Assembly: GCA_017470935.1 (NCBI GenBank)
Contig: JAFUXG010000014.1
Coordinates: forward strand, 38,887-102,886
Origin: Lachnospiraceae bacterium
Lineage (GTDB): Bacteria; Bacillota; Clostridia; Lachnospirales; Lachnospiraceae
Direction: 5' to 3'
DNA: 64,000 nt
The position numbers and the translations under genes are program-made. The notes under the pieces were generated by a model. It was not told where the DNA came from. It ran no database searches and saw only the letters and a list, made by a program, of their open reading frames with translations. The first letter of the stretch is position 1. The number at the start of each line of letters is the position of its first letter. Below, in pieces: positions 53,645 to 63,067 of this stretch.

Positions 53645-54322
53645 TTGGATGACGTACTTTTGTTAAAGGATGAGCTTTGGGAGGATTGTCATATAAAGGA
53701 TTATCTTAATATTAGTAAATACAATGTTTTTGAGATCAGCATTCAGGATGAGAAGGATTTTGAAAAAAGTATGCTGCATAAGGAAATAGTCATATTAGCG
53801 TGTGATAATGCCAGAATGTTTTTTGATAAGGTTGAACGTATAAGGAACTATACAGAGATTCCGATTATGGTCATCTCAAGAATTGATGATGAATGGTCAA
53901 AGATTAAAATATTTCAATTGGGTGCTGACGATTATATTGCAGGCAAATTCAATGAAATGGAGCTGATAGCCAGAATACAGGCCAGGATCGAGCAGTTTCG
54001 AAGGCTCACAAAGCTGTTTGGATATATCAAGGTCAAGGATCTTGTTATTGAAGCCCTTAACCGCAGAGCTTATATAAAAAATGAAGAGGTATTACTTACT
54101 GCAAAGGAGTTTGATATTTTGGTATATCTGGCCCAGCATGGTAATTCTGCAGTGACAAAGGAAGAATTATATACTGCTGTGTGGAAGGAGAAGGTGGTGG
54201 ATGGGTTCAGCAATACAGTTGTCACATATGTGAAAAAGGTAAGACAGAAGATAGAGCCGGATCCGGATAACCCACAGTATATTGAAACAGTTTGGGGAAT
54301 TGGTTATAGATTTATTATGTGA
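53645..54322 (+). CDS. OmpR-type response regulator with a non-phosphorylatable receiver
   Basis: The 225-residue protein has a receiver-like domain (about 1-120) and a C-terminal OmpR/PhoB winged helix (VLLTAKEFDILVYLAQH, then VVTYVKKVRQKI and VWGIGYRF). Aligned to the family, the phosphoacceptor Asp is Ala52 (VILAC) and the conserved Lys of the TKPF loop is Gly100 (YIAGKF). The GADDY segment is kept. It probably acts without phosphorylation, as known atypical OmpR regulators do. No histidine kinase is adjacent. The start is TTG with GGGGAGG upstream, as no ATG fits. Confidence 0.82.
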   Translation: MDDVLLLKDELWEDCHIKDYLNISKYNVFEISIQDEKDFEKSMLHKEIVILACDNARMFFDKVERIRNYTEIPIMVISRIDDEWSKIKIFQLGADDYIAGKFNEMELIARIQARIEQFRRLTKLFGYIKVKDLVIEALNRRAYIKNEEVLLTAKEFDILVYLAQHGNSAVTKEELYTAVWKEKVVDGFSNTVVTYVKKVRQKIEPDPDNPQYIETVWGIGYRFIM

Positions 54323-54351
54323 TTAAGTCGATAGTAGAAAGGGTTTGTTTT

Positions 54352-55053
54352 ATGAGAGTTGATATTATGCATGAGGATGAGGATATTCTTGTGTGTGTAA
54401 AGCCATATGGTGTTCCCGTACAGGGTGATAAGACAAGAGATACGGATCTTTTGGCATATCTTAAAAATCACATTTTTGAAAGGGATCATTTAGATGAAGA
54501 GCCTTATCTTGCCATAATACACAGACTGGACAGACCGGTGGGCGGAGTCATGGTGTTCGCCAAGAACCAGACAGCGGCGGCTAAGCTGTCGGATCAGGTC
54601 CAGGATGGAAATATGATCAAGTTCTATCAGGCGGTGCTTACAGGTGAGCTGCCGGATGATTTTGGAACATTAGAGGATTATGTGCTAAAGGATGGCAGGA
54701 CCAACACCACAAGGATTGTGGACAAGGGAACAAAGGGAGCCAGGAAGGCAGTCCTTGATTACGAGGTCTTAGACGTGATGGAGACGGATGATGGTATACT
54801 TACCTATGTACTTATTCAGCTAATAACAGGCCGTCATCATCAGATAAGGGTACAGATGGCAGGAAGAAATGCGGGCATTTACGGAGATACAAAGTATAAT
54901 CCTAAGTTTGCGAAGACCAGGAAGAAGTACCAGCAGATGGCACTGTATTCCACAAGGCTGGAGTTTGAGCACCCAAGGACAGGCGAGCATATGGTGTTTA
55001 AGAGTGAGCCGGAGGGAGATGCGTTTGAGGTTATTGAATTGGAGGAGTTGTGA
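54352..55053 (+). CDS. RluA-family pseudouridine synthase
   Basis: The product of about 233 residues carries the RluA catalytic motif HRLDRPVGG with the nucleophilic Asp, the GRHHQIRVQMA segment and the GDTKY turn. There is no N-terminal S4 domain, so it is the short form related to RluA/RluC-like proteins of Firmicutes. It would isomerise uridines in rRNA or tRNA; the target cannot be told from sequence. ATG 54352 is chosen for its AAAGGG site; the earlier GTG at 54319 overlaps the regulator's stop. Confidence 0.85.
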   Translation: MRVDIMHEDEDILVCVKPYGVPVQGDKTRDTDLLAYLKNHIFERDHLDEEPYLAIIHRLDRPVGGVMVFAKNQTAAAKLSDQVQDGNMIKFYQAVLTGELPDDFGTLEDYVLKDGRTNTTRIVDKGTKGARKAVLDYEVLDVMETDDGILTYVLIQLITGRHHQIRVQMAGRNAGIYGDTKYNPKFAKTRKKYQQMALYSTRLEFEHPRTGEHMVFKSEPEGDAFEVIELEEL

Positions 55054-55125
55054 TATTCGGGCATGTTTTAGTTGAAAGTTTCCTATGAAAATGCTAGAAT
55101 TCATGTATTGATTTTATTAAAAGAT

Positions 55126-55173
55126 CAAAGACAGAAGGTCTGATTTTGATAACAATTAGATTTTCTGTCTTTG
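55126..55173 (+). repeat. Perfect 11-bp stem-loop in front of proS
   Basis: CAAAGACAGAA and TTCTGTCTTTG are perfect inverted repeats around a 26-base loop, ending 8 bp before AAAAAGGAG. There is no T-run. It may end the preceding transcript or regulate proS; it lacks the features of a T-box. Confidence 0.5.
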
Positions 55174-55198
55174 TAATATGTTAAAAAGGAGAACAACG

Positions 55199-56632
55199 AT
55201 GGCTAAGGAAAAGAAGATGGTTGAGCAGATAACCTCTATGGAGGAGGATTTTGCACAGTGGTATACTGATGTGGTGCTGAAGGCAGATCTGATTGATTAT
55301 ACAAGTGTCAAGGGATGTATGGTAATCAAGCCGGCGGGCTATGCTCTGTGGGAGAGGATTCAGCAGGAGGTTGACAGGAGATTCAAAGAGACAGGTGTGG
55401 AGAATGTGTATCTGCCGGTATTCATTCCTGAAGGTCTTTTGCAAAAGGAGAAGGATCATGTGGAGGGCTTTGCTCCAGAGGTTGCATGGGTGACCCATGG
55501 CGGACTTAATCCTTTGCAGGAGAGACTCTGTGTACGACCCACCTCTGAGACCTTGTTCTGTGATTTTTATAAAAATGAGGTGGAGTCATATCGTGATCTT
55601 CCAAAGGTATATAACCAGTGGTGTTCAGTTGTGAGATGGGAGAAGGAGACGAGACCATTTCTCCGTTCAAGAGAGTTCTTATGGCAGGAGGGGCATACTG
55701 CTCATGCAACAGCAGAGGAAGCAGAGGAGAGAACTGTTCAGATGTTGAACGTATATGCCAATTTCTGTGAGGAGGTGTTGGCAATTCCTGTCATCAAGGG
55801 ACAGAAAAGTGAGAAGGAGAAATTCGCGGGAGCAGAGGCGACCTACACCATCGAAGCGCTTATGCATGACGGCAAGGCTTTGCAGTCTGGTACAAGCCAT
55901 AATTTTGGTGACGGATTTGCCAAGGCATTCGGCATTCAGTATACAAGTAAGGATAACAAGTTAGAGTATGTTCACCAGACCTCATGGGGGTTATCTACAA
56001 GAATTATCGGTGCCATTATTATGGTGCATGGTGATGATTCCGGTCTTGTATTACCTCCTAAGATTGCCCCTTGCCAGGTAATGATAGTACCTGTTATGCA
56101 GAAGAAGGAGGGTGTTCTTGAAAAGGCTGCAGAGCTTAAGGATAAGCTTTCGGCATATAGAGTTAAGGTTGATGATTCCGACAAGAATCCGGGCTGGAAG
56201 TTTGCGGAGCAGGAAATGAGAGGAATTCCTCTCCGTGTGGAGATCGGCCCCAGGGATATTGAGGCTAATAAGGCTCTTGTTGTTCGCCGCGATACAGGAG
56301 AAAAAATCGAGGTTTCGTTAGATGAGATAGACACAAGGATCGGTGAGCTTCTTGATACCATCCAGAAGGATATGTATGAGAAGGCACTTAAGCACCGTGA
56401 GGAGAATACCCATGTGGCTAAGAACTGGGATGAATTCCTTGATATCATCAACAACAAGCAGGGCTTCATCAAGGCTATGTGGTGCGGTGAGACTGAGTGC
56501 GAGGAGGCTATCAAGGAAGAGACCTCAGCCACAACAAGATGTATGCCGTTCGTTCAGGAAAACCTTGGTGATGTATGCGTTCACTGTGGCAAGCCTGCAC
56601 ATAAGATGATGTACTTCGGTAGGGCATATTGA
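55199..56632 (+). CDS. proS: Prolyl-tRNA synthetase, short (type 3) form
   Basis: The 477-residue product is a class II synthetase of the archaeal/eukaryotic-like ProRS type, which lacks the internal editing domain of the E. coli form. Visible are [20 protein letters not shown], motif 2 as [21 protein letters not shown], and the C-terminal zinc-like part with C-x-E-x-x and CVHCGKPA, ending KMMYFGRAY. It charges tRNA-Pro. ATG 55199 has an AAGGAG site; the frame upstream begins before that site. Confidence 0.95.
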   Translation: MAKEKKMVEQITSMEEDFAQWYTDVVLKADLIDYTSVKGCMVIKPAGYALWERIQQEVDRRFKETGVENVYLPVFIPEGLLQKEKDHVEGFAPEVAWVTHGGLNPLQERLCVRPTSETLFCDFYKNEVESYRDLPKVYNQWCSVVRWEKETRPFLRSREFLWQEGHTAHATAEEAEERTVQMLNVYANFCEEVLAIPVIKGQKSEKEKFAGAEATYTIEALMHDGKALQSGTSHNFGDGFAKAFGIQYTSKDNKLEYVHQTSWGLSTRIIGAIIMVHGDDSGLVLPPKIAPCQVMIVPVMQKKEGVLEKAAELKDKLSAYRVKVDDSDKNPGWKFAEQEMRGIPLRVEIGPRDIEANKALVVRRDTGEKIEVSLDEIDTRIGELLDTIQKDMYEKALKHREENTHVAKNWDEFLDIINNKQGFIKAMWCGETECEEAIKEETSATTRCMPFVQENLGDVCVHCGKPAHKMMYFGRAY

Positions 56633-56652
56633 TAGGGATTACATATAATTAT

Positions 56653-56732
56653 CATTTCAGCAGATTATAAGCGAAACAAAGCTTATAATCTGCTGAAACT
56701 ATGTAAAAAGACCTCATTTCAGCAGAATATAA
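56653..56732 (+). promoter_or_regulatory. Switch-like hairpin with a repeated arm before cca
   Basis: TTTCAGCAGATTATAAGC (56655-56672) and GCTTATAATCTGCTGAAA (56681-56698) form a perfect 18-bp stem. The left arm recurs as CATTTCAGCAGAATATAA (56715-56732), next to the cca ribosome site. The middle arm could pair with either copy, giving alternative structures. Confidence 0.5.
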
Positions 56733-56748
56733 AGGGACGGAGATTACA

Positions 56749-58083
56749 ATGAAGATTAATATGCCGGAAAACGCCAACAGAATAATACACACTCTTCAAA
56801 ATGCCGGATATGAAGCATATATTGTGGGTGGCTGCGTCAGGGATGCAGTGCTTAACAAGGAGCCGGATGATTGGGATATCACCACCTCTGCAAAGCCCAT
56901 GGAGGTTAAGGCGTTATTTGACAGAACCATTGATACGGGCCTTGCCCACGGAACGGTTACGGTTATGTTCGGCAAGGAAGGCTATGAGGTCACCACCTAT
57001 AGAGTTGATGGGAAGTACGAGGATCACAGACGTCCTAATTCAGTGACCTTTACAAGCAGTCTTATAGAGGATATGAAGAGGCGTGACTTCACCATCAACG
57101 CCATGGCTTATAATGATGAAGAAGGGATAGTTGATCACTTTCATGGCGCAGAGGATCTTGATAAGCATATTATAAGATGCGTGGGTGAGCCGAAGGAGAG
57201 GTTTGACGAGGATGCCCTCAGAATATTACGGGCACTTAGATTTTCTGCACAGCTTGATTTTGATATTGATGAGAGAACCAGGGAAGCTATTAAGAATCAG
57301 GCAGAATTTCTTAAGGATATAAGCACGGAAAGGATTCAGGTGGAGCTTACAAAGCTTCTTATGTCAGACCATCCCGAAAGACTTATAACCGCTTATGAGC
57401 TTGGTGTGACTAAGGTCATTCTTCCGGAGTTTGATGCTATGATGGAGACGCCTCAGGTGAACAAGCACCATTCATATAATGTGGGAGAGCACACTGTAAA
57501 GGTTATCAAAGAGGTGCCTAAGGATAAGGCACTTAGATGGGCTGCGCTTTTACATGATGTGGCAAAGCCGGCTACTCATACCAATGATGGCGAGTGGGAC
57601 CATTTCTACGGACATAATGAGAAGGGCGTGGAGATGGCGGAGGATGTTCTCCATAGATTGAAATTTGATAATGCCACCATAGATAAAGTTAAGCGTCTTG
57701 TGTTTTGGCATGATTATGGCATGGGGGAGCTGCCAAAGATAAGTTCCTTCAGAAAAGCCCTTAACAAAATGGGCTCTGACCTGTTCTGTGATTTCACCCA
57801 TATTAAGCGGGCAGATATATTAGCCCAGAGTGATTATCACCGCCAGGACAAGCTTAACAAGCTTGAAGCGCTTAAGGGCTACTATCAGGAGATTTTGGAT
57901 AAGAAGCAATGCCTTACCATCAAGGATCTGGCGGTTACGGGAAAGGACCTGATCGACATGGGCATGAAGCCGGGACCGCAGATGGGGGAGCTTCTTAATA
58001 TGCTGCTGGATAAGGTGCTTAATGAACCGGAATTAAATGAGCGGGAGAAGCTTCTTGATATGGTAAGGGAGCATATCTCCTAG
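56749..58083 (+). CDS. cca: CCA tRNA nucleotidyltransferase
   Basis: The 444-residue product has the class II nucleotidyltransferase head (GGCVRDAVL near residue 24 and the EPDDWDIT metal-binding Asp pair), the RRDFTINAMAY motif, RFDEDALRILRALRF, and a C-terminal HD domain (HDVAKP and HDYGMG). It adds or repairs the CCA end of tRNAs; the HD part may act as a phosphohydrolase. A GGAG site precedes the ATG. The hairpin system upstream may control it. Confidence 0.93.
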   Translation: MKINMPENANRIIHTLQNAGYEAYIVGGCVRDAVLNKEPDDWDITTSAKPMEVKALFDRTIDTGLAHGTVTVMFGKEGYEVTTYRVDGKYEDHRRPNSVTFTSSLIEDMKRRDFTINAMAYNDEEGIVDHFHGAEDLDKHIIRCVGEPKERFDEDALRILRALRFSAQLDFDIDERTREAIKNQAEFLKDISTERIQVELTKLLMSDHPERLITAYELGVTKVILPEFDAMMETPQVNKHHSYNVGEHTVKVIKEVPKDKALRWAALLHDVAKPATHTNDGEWDHFYGHNEKGVEMAEDVLHRLKFDNATIDKVKRLVFWHDYGMGELPKISSFRKALNKMGSDLFCDFTHIKRADILAQSDYHRQDKLNKLEALKGYYQEILDKKQCLTIKDLAVTGKDLIDMGMKPGPQMGELLNMLLDKVLNEPELNEREKLLDMVREHIS

Positions 58084-58345
58084 GGCGCAGTCACAACGCC
58101 TTGCTGATGTTATGCTGCCTTCCGACTTTGGGGTCGCAGGTCGGGCGGCTGAGGGGAATTGGATGTATACTGTGGCAAGATGTTAAGCAGCAATAAGAAA
58201 AGTTTTAATATTAAAATAGTGATAAAATCTTCCTCTTCTTCATAAGATGGTGTAAGGGTTGAAGGTGGCAATGATATTTTCTGTAAGAAACTACATTTGA
58301 ACCTTCCGAGATCATACGTCATCATGTTAAGGAGGGGATTTTTTC
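58084..58345 (+). other. Intergenic region with one GC-rich hairpin
   Basis: GCTGCC-CCGAC and GTCGG-CGGC (about 58110-58151) can form a long imperfect stem after cca. It is a possible terminator without T-run. The rest is AT-rich, with a TAAAAT-like -10 near 58214 and no ORF. Confidence 0.35.
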
Positions 58346-59656
58346 ATGGCAGAAAAGCTTGCCGAGGTGTTTGAACAATATGATATGGAGATAATAAGTA
58401 CCAGAAAGGGCAGAGGGTCTACCATCATAACGACTGGGGATGGAATGAGGATTCTTGAACCGTTTCGCGGCAGTATGGTACGTCTGGAGCAGGAGTATGT
58501 GTTAAAGCAGCTGTTTGCAGAGAAGGGGCTTAACAGCCTTGACAGTATTATCCCTAATAAAGACGGGCAGCTTTTTAGCTGTGACAGATACAGGCAGCCC
58601 TATGTGCTTAAGACACATTTTGAAGGAGAGGAGTGCGATATGAGAAATCCTTCAAATGTTACAGAGGCAGTTAAGGCTTTATCTGAATTTCATGTGAAGG
58701 GCAAATGGGTTGCAGGGCAGTTCGAGGCAAGGTGGAGCGAAACAAGAAGAGAGAAGGAAGAGCAGCGGGTCGAAGAGATCAAACGGGTATTGGAGGATGG
58801 CGAAGAGCTTGAAAGGATTGCGTATCTGTACGAGATAAGCCAGAGTGCCCTTCAAAAGGCCATTAATGAGGAGATAAAGCAGAAGAAGGAGATAAATGAT
58901 AATGTAAATGGCGGCACACACATGGATGAATCCTATGTGGAGGATGTTAAAGCGAAGTTTGTACGCCACAATGCCCAGATCAGAAAGATTGGAAGGTTTG
59001 TAAGCAAGGTAAAGAGAAGAAATGAATTTGAGAATCTTTTCTTAGAGGTGTTTGGTGATTTTTATAAGCAGGGTGCAGCCTGTGTGGATATGCTGGAAAA
59101 GGGTTTGGAGGAAGCTGCTTCTGAAAGCAGTAAGCAGGCTGGAGAGACTGTGGAAGCAGGTTCTGAGGGCAGCAAGCAGGCTGATGTGGCCGTGGAAGCC
59201 AAGGATGCGGCATCTGCAAAGAGGTTCGAGGAGAGAGTCCTTGCAAGACACTATGGTATCTGCCACGGAAGCTTTAACCAGCATAATGTTATCATAGGAG
59301 AAAATGATATTGCAATCGTTCATTTTGAAAGGTTCTCAAGGGGTAATCAGCTAAATGATCTTTACCAGTTTTCAAGAAAGGTAATGGAGAAGAATAATTA
59401 TGATTTTGAGCTCCTTCAGAATATATTTGAGGCTTATGAAGCTAATATAGAGCTGTCAAAGGATGATTATACATATCTTTATATATTGTTTTCCTATCCG
59501 GAGAAGTTTTGGAAAATTGCCAACAGCTATTATAACAGCAGCAAGGCATTTTTGTCGCCTAAATATATAGAAAAGCTTCAGACACTCATATTACAGGAAA
59601 AGGAGAAAAAGGAAATGCTTGGCAGACTGAAAGGAATTGTAATTGAGGGGATTTGA
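58346..59656 (+). CDS. CotS-like protein with a degenerate kinase fold
   Basis: The 436-residue product resembles the CotS/YcfT group of spore-coat-associated proteins, which share the aminoglycoside-phosphotransferase fold. The kinase HGD motif is His307-Gly-Ser309 (CHGSFNQHN) and the metal-binding ID-x-E/D is His326-Phe-Glu328 (IVHFERF), so phosphotransfer is unlikely. Two insertions are unusual: a helical HTH-like stretch (DGEELERIAYLYEISQS, about residues 148-165) and a low-complexity segment (about 250-292) with a duplicated SSKQAGETVEAGSE-type unit. The start follows AAGGAGGGG. A sporulation role is inferred from the family only. Confidence 0.7.
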   Translation: MAEKLAEVFEQYDMEIISTRKGRGSTIITTGDGMRILEPFRGSMVRLEQEYVLKQLFAEKGLNSLDSIIPNKDGQLFSCDRYRQPYVLKTHFEGEECDMRNPSNVTEAVKALSEFHVKGKWVAGQFEARWSETRREKEEQRVEEIKRVLEDGEELERIAYLYEISQSALQKAINEEIKQKKEINDNVNGGTHMDESYVEDVKAKFVRHNAQIRKIGRFVSKVKRRNEFENLFLEVFGDFYKQGAACVDMLEKGLEEAASESSKQAGETVEAGSEGSKQADVAVEAKDAASAKRFEERVLARHYGICHGSFNQHNVIIGENDIAIVHFERFSRGNQLNDLYQFSRKVMEKNNYDFELLQNIFEAYEANIELSKDDYTYLYILFSYPEKFWKIANSYYNSSKAFLSPKYIEKLQTLILQEKEKKEMLGRLKGIVIEGI

Positions 59657-59738
59657 TGGTACAATATTCACAACTTAATGTTTTTAAATGAGTTTCGCAA
59701 TTATATACTGTCAGGAAGATGGAAAAGGAAATTTAACC

Positions 59739-61118
59739 ATGGATAAAATTTGTAAAAAAATATATATGATACCGGTGCTGTGTATCCTTTCTGTTATGCT
59801 TACCTCCTGCGGGAATAAGCCGATACAGGCACCGGTCTATAATGATGAGGTTGAGCCTGCAGATGAGGTGCAGTATTTTGCCATTGTAAGCAATATAGAC
59901 GAGGTCAATGGCAAGATTCTATTACGGTCTGTGGGTTATTCCTCTGAGCTGGAGCTTGCTTATACAGGCGGCGCTGATGTGAAGGACAAGTATGGGGATA
60001 TTATGCCCATGTCAAATGTGGAGCTTGGAAGTGTGGTGGATGCGGTATATGACGCTTCGCGTAACAAGCTTATCTCTCTTCAGTTAAGCGGTAACGAGCT
60101 GTTAGAGAAGAAGGAGGGAGTTTCGGGTGCAGAGATAGACTATCTTGAAAAGACAGTCAGGATAGATGGCAAGACCTACAAGATGAGCAATAATACCAGT
60201 GCTTATTCTGACAATACGGAGATCGGACTTGACGAGATCTGCTCAGAGGATCAGCTTTCGGTATGGATATACAATAACGTGGTGTGCTCATTTAATGTGG
60301 AGCTGGGACACGGCTATGTGAAGCTGGTGGATTACGCTTCGTATATAGGCGGCATGGTCGAGATTGGGTATGATGTTATCGTGCCTGTTACAGAGGACAT
60401 GCTTCTTACAGTCCGTGAGGGTACATATACCCTGCGTATTGCCAAGGGAGGCGATTCAGGTACCAAGCAGGTTAAGGTGGAGAAGAACAAGGAGCAGACG
60501 GTCTCCCTTGCGGACATTGCCATCGAGCCGAAGGAAATGGGATCAATTCTATTCCATGTAACACCTTCTGACGCAGCGGTGTATGTGGACAGGATCCGTG
60601 TGAATACGGAAGGGGCTGTGTCCCTGGTATATGGAAAGCACAGGCTTGATATTGTGAAGGATGGATATGAAACACTCAGTGGAACGATCACGGTCAAGGC
60701 CCCATATAAGGTTAAAAATTATACACTTACAGAGACTGGAGCAACAACTGAAAGCAGTACATCCGCTAGTTCTGATACCACTGCCAGCAGCAGCCACACC
60801 AGCACAACCACTGAGAAGACAACTGAGGCTGACGGGACCACTGAGACGGCAGACGGAAGTGATGACACTACAAGCAACGGAAGCAAGACAAGCAATAAGG
60901 TGACAGTTTCCGCACCTCTTGGTGCAAGTGTATATCTGGATGGTGAATTTCTTGGGGTTGCGCCCATTTCATTTACAAAGGTTACGGGAAGCCATATGAT
61001 AACCCTGAGTCAGACAGGGTATCTGTCTAAGACGTATACGGTAACATTTACGGATGATGGGAAGGACGATACATTAAGCTATGATGAGCTGGTGTCCATA
61101 TCCAGCCTGCTGGAGTGA
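59739..61118 (+). CDS. PEGA-domain lipoprotein
   Basis: The product of about 459 residues starts MDKICKKIYM with a lipobox LTSC at residues 21-24, so it is a membrane-anchored lipoprotein. A ~270-residue N-terminal part of unrecognised beta-rich fold is followed by two PEGA domains. The first is SILFHVTPSDAAVYVD...VKDGYE. After a Ser/Thr-rich linker (about 330-385), the second is APLGASVYLDGEFLGVAPIS...QTGYLS. PEGA domains are thought to contact cell-surface polysaccharide or proteins. The long frame from 59688 precedes the AAAAGGA site and is not used. Confidence 0.8.
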   Translation: MDKICKKIYMIPVLCILSVMLTSCGNKPIQAPVYNDEVEPADEVQYFAIVSNIDEVNGKILLRSVGYSSELELAYTGGADVKDKYGDIMPMSNVELGSVVDAVYDASRNKLISLQLSGNELLEKKEGVSGAEIDYLEKTVRIDGKTYKMSNNTSAYSDNTEIGLDEICSEDQLSVWIYNNVVCSFNVELGHGYVKLVDYASYIGGMVEIGYDVIVPVTEDMLLTVREGTYTLRIAKGGDSGTKQVKVEKNKEQTVSLADIAIEPKEMGSILFHVTPSDAAVYVDRIRVNTEGAVSLVYGKHRLDIVKDGYETLSGTITVKAPYKVKNYTLTETGATTESSTSASSDTTASSSHTSTTTEKTTEADGTTETADGSDDTTSNGSKTSNKVTVSAPLGASVYLDGEFLGVAPISFTKVTGSHMITLSQTGYLSKTYTVTFTDDGKDDTLSYDELVSISSLLE

Positions 61119-61250
61119 ATTATAATTTATATATAGATATAATTGTGCAAGTATGGTAAAATAGACGGGATTGTAATATGCAAGCATGAAGTAAGATTGT
61201 AGCGATAAGTAAGTCGTAATAAATAGTCAGAAGAAGGAAAGGAGTTAAGC

Positions 61251-62990
61251 ATGGATTACAAGGAGATTTATGAGGAGTGGATCAGGAATCCTTATTTTGA
61301 TGAGGAGACCACTAAGGAGCTTACTGCCATTAAGGATGATGACCAGGAGATCAAGGAGCGTTTTTCGGTGGATCTTGAGTTTGGTACAGCAGGACTTCGT
61401 GGTATTATCGGAGCAGGTGTTAACCGTATGAATATATACGTTGTCCGCCGGGCTACACAGGGGCTTGCCAATTACATTAAGAAAATGGGTGGCGAGAGCA
61501 AGGGTGTTGCAATTGCCTATGATTCGAGAAGGATGTCCCCTGAATTTTCGGAGGAGGCTGCTCTTTGTCTTGCAGCTAACGGAATCAAGGCATATCGCTT
61601 TGAGTCATTAAGACCTACACCGGAGCTTTCCTATGCAGTACGTCATCTTGGCTGTATTGCAGGTATCAATGTGACAGCAAGCCACAATCCACCTGAGTAT
61701 AATGGATATAAAGTGTATTGGGAGGACGGCGCACAGATCACACCGCCTCATGATACAGGAATTATGGCAGAGGTTAAGGCCATCACAGACCTTTCCGTAT
61801 GTAAGACAATGGATAGAGCCGAGGCAGAGAAGGCAGGTCTCTTTGTAACCATCGGTAAAGAGGTTGATGATGACTACATAGCAGAGCTTAAGAAGCTTGT
61901 TCTCCATCCTGAATGTATTGAGAAATACGGTAAGGATATTAAGGTTGTATATACACCGCTTCATGGTACAGGCAACATTCCTGCAAGAAGAATCCTTAAG
62001 GAGATCGGATTCGAGAATGTGTATGTTGTTCCTGAGCAGGAGCTTCCGGACGGAGAGTTCCCTACAGTCAGCTACCCTAACCCTGAGGCTGCGGAAGCAT
62101 TTGAGCTTGCCTTAAAGCTTGCAAAGGAGAAGGACGCAGACCTTGTTCTTGCAACTGATCCTGATGCAGACAGACTTGGTGTATATGTTAAGGATACAAA
62201 GAGCGGTGAGTACATAACACTTACAGGTAACATGTCAGGCTGTCTGCTTGCAGAGTACGAGATAAGCCAGAAGAAGGAGTTAGAGGGAGGTCTTCCTGCA
62301 GACGGAGCACTTATCAAGACGATCGTTACTTCTAACCTTGCGGATGAGATTGCAAAGGGATACAACATAAGACTTATTGAGGTGCTTACAGGCTTCAAAT
62401 ATATTGGTCAGCAGATATTAGGCTTTGAGACAACAGGCAAGGGTACATACCTCTTCGGATTCGAGGAGAGCTATGGATGTCTTATCGGAACCCATGCAAG
62501 AGATAAGGATGCCATTGTTGCTACTATGGCGCTCTGCGAGGCTGCTGCATATTATAAGGGCCAGGGCAAGACACTATGGGATGCAATGATTGATATGTAC
62601 GAGAAGTACGGATATTATATTGATGCGATACAGTCAGTAGGCTTCAAGGGCTTAGAGGGAATTGCAAAGATTCAGTCAATCATGGATACACTTCGAAGTG
62701 AAGTTCCTGCTAAGATCGGCAAGTACGAGGTTCTTTCTGCAAGAGATTATAAGGCAGATACCATCAAGGATATGAAGACAGGTAATGTTACACCTACAGG
62801 ACTTCCAAGCTCCAATGTTCTCTACTATGACATGACAGACGGCGCATGGCTTTGTGTCCGTCCTTCAGGTACTGAGCCAAAGGTTAAGTTCTACTATGGC
62901 GTTAAGGGCTCTTCGTTAGAGGATGCAAAGGCACTTTCTGATGAGCTTGGCAAGGAGGTTCTTGCAATGATTGATAAGATGGTGAAGTAA
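61251..62990 (+). CDS. pgcA: Alpha-phosphoglucomutase (phosphohexomutase family)
   Basis: The 579-residue length and the sequence fit the Firmicutes PgcA-type phosphoglucomutase. It carries the phosphoserine loop TASHNPPEYNGYK near residues 141-153, the metal loop ATDPDADRLG near 301, the sugar-binding GFEESYG and the C-terminal phosphate site RPSGTEPK. It interconverts glucose-1- and glucose-6-phosphate for glycogen, wall polymer and galactose metabolism. A GGAAAGGAG site precedes ATG 61251. A terminator shared with the converging AraC gene follows. Confidence 0.92.
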   Translation: MDYKEIYEEWIRNPYFDEETTKELTAIKDDDQEIKERFSVDLEFGTAGLRGIIGAGVNRMNIYVVRRATQGLANYIKKMGGESKGVAIAYDSRRMSPEFSEEAALCLAANGIKAYRFESLRPTPELSYAVRHLGCIAGINVTASHNPPEYNGYKVYWEDGAQITPPHDTGIMAEVKAITDLSVCKTMDRAEAEKAGLFVTIGKEVDDDYIAELKKLVLHPECIEKYGKDIKVVYTPLHGTGNIPARRILKEIGFENVYVVPEQELPDGEFPTVSYPNPEAAEAFELALKLAKEKDADLVLATDPDADRLGVYVKDTKSGEYITLTGNMSGCLLAEYEISQKKELEGGLPADGALIKTIVTSNLADEIAKGYNIRLIEVLTGFKYIGQQILGFETTGKGTYLFGFEESYGCLIGTHARDKDAIVATMALCEAAAYYKGQGKTLWDAMIDMYEKYGYYIDAIQSVGFKGLEGIAKIQSIMDTLRSEVPAKIGKYEVLSARDYKADTIKDMKTGNVTPTGLPSSNVLYYDMTDGAWLCVRPSGTEPKVKFYYGVKGSSLEDAKALSDELGKEVLAMIDKMVK

Positions 62991-63015
62991 TTAGATTATA
63001 ATAGTCAATAGATAA

Positions 63016-63067
63016 TTGCGAAGCTCAAATGTACACTCTGTTGTGAACATATGAGTTTCGCATTTTT
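63016..63067 (+). terminator. Terminator between convergent pgcA and araC-type gene
   Basis: TGCGAA-CTCA pairs with TGAG-TTCGCA, with an inner ATGT/ACAT stem, followed by TTTTTATG. Confidence 0.75.

Noticed and set aside
55126-55198. A T-box riboswitch before proS
   Set aside because: Only one stem-loop is present and the leader is too short for specifier and antiterminator elements.
58084-58200. A tRNA or other structured RNA gene after cca
   Set aside because: The GC-rich hairpin does not form a cloverleaf, and no tRNA-like T-loop is seen.
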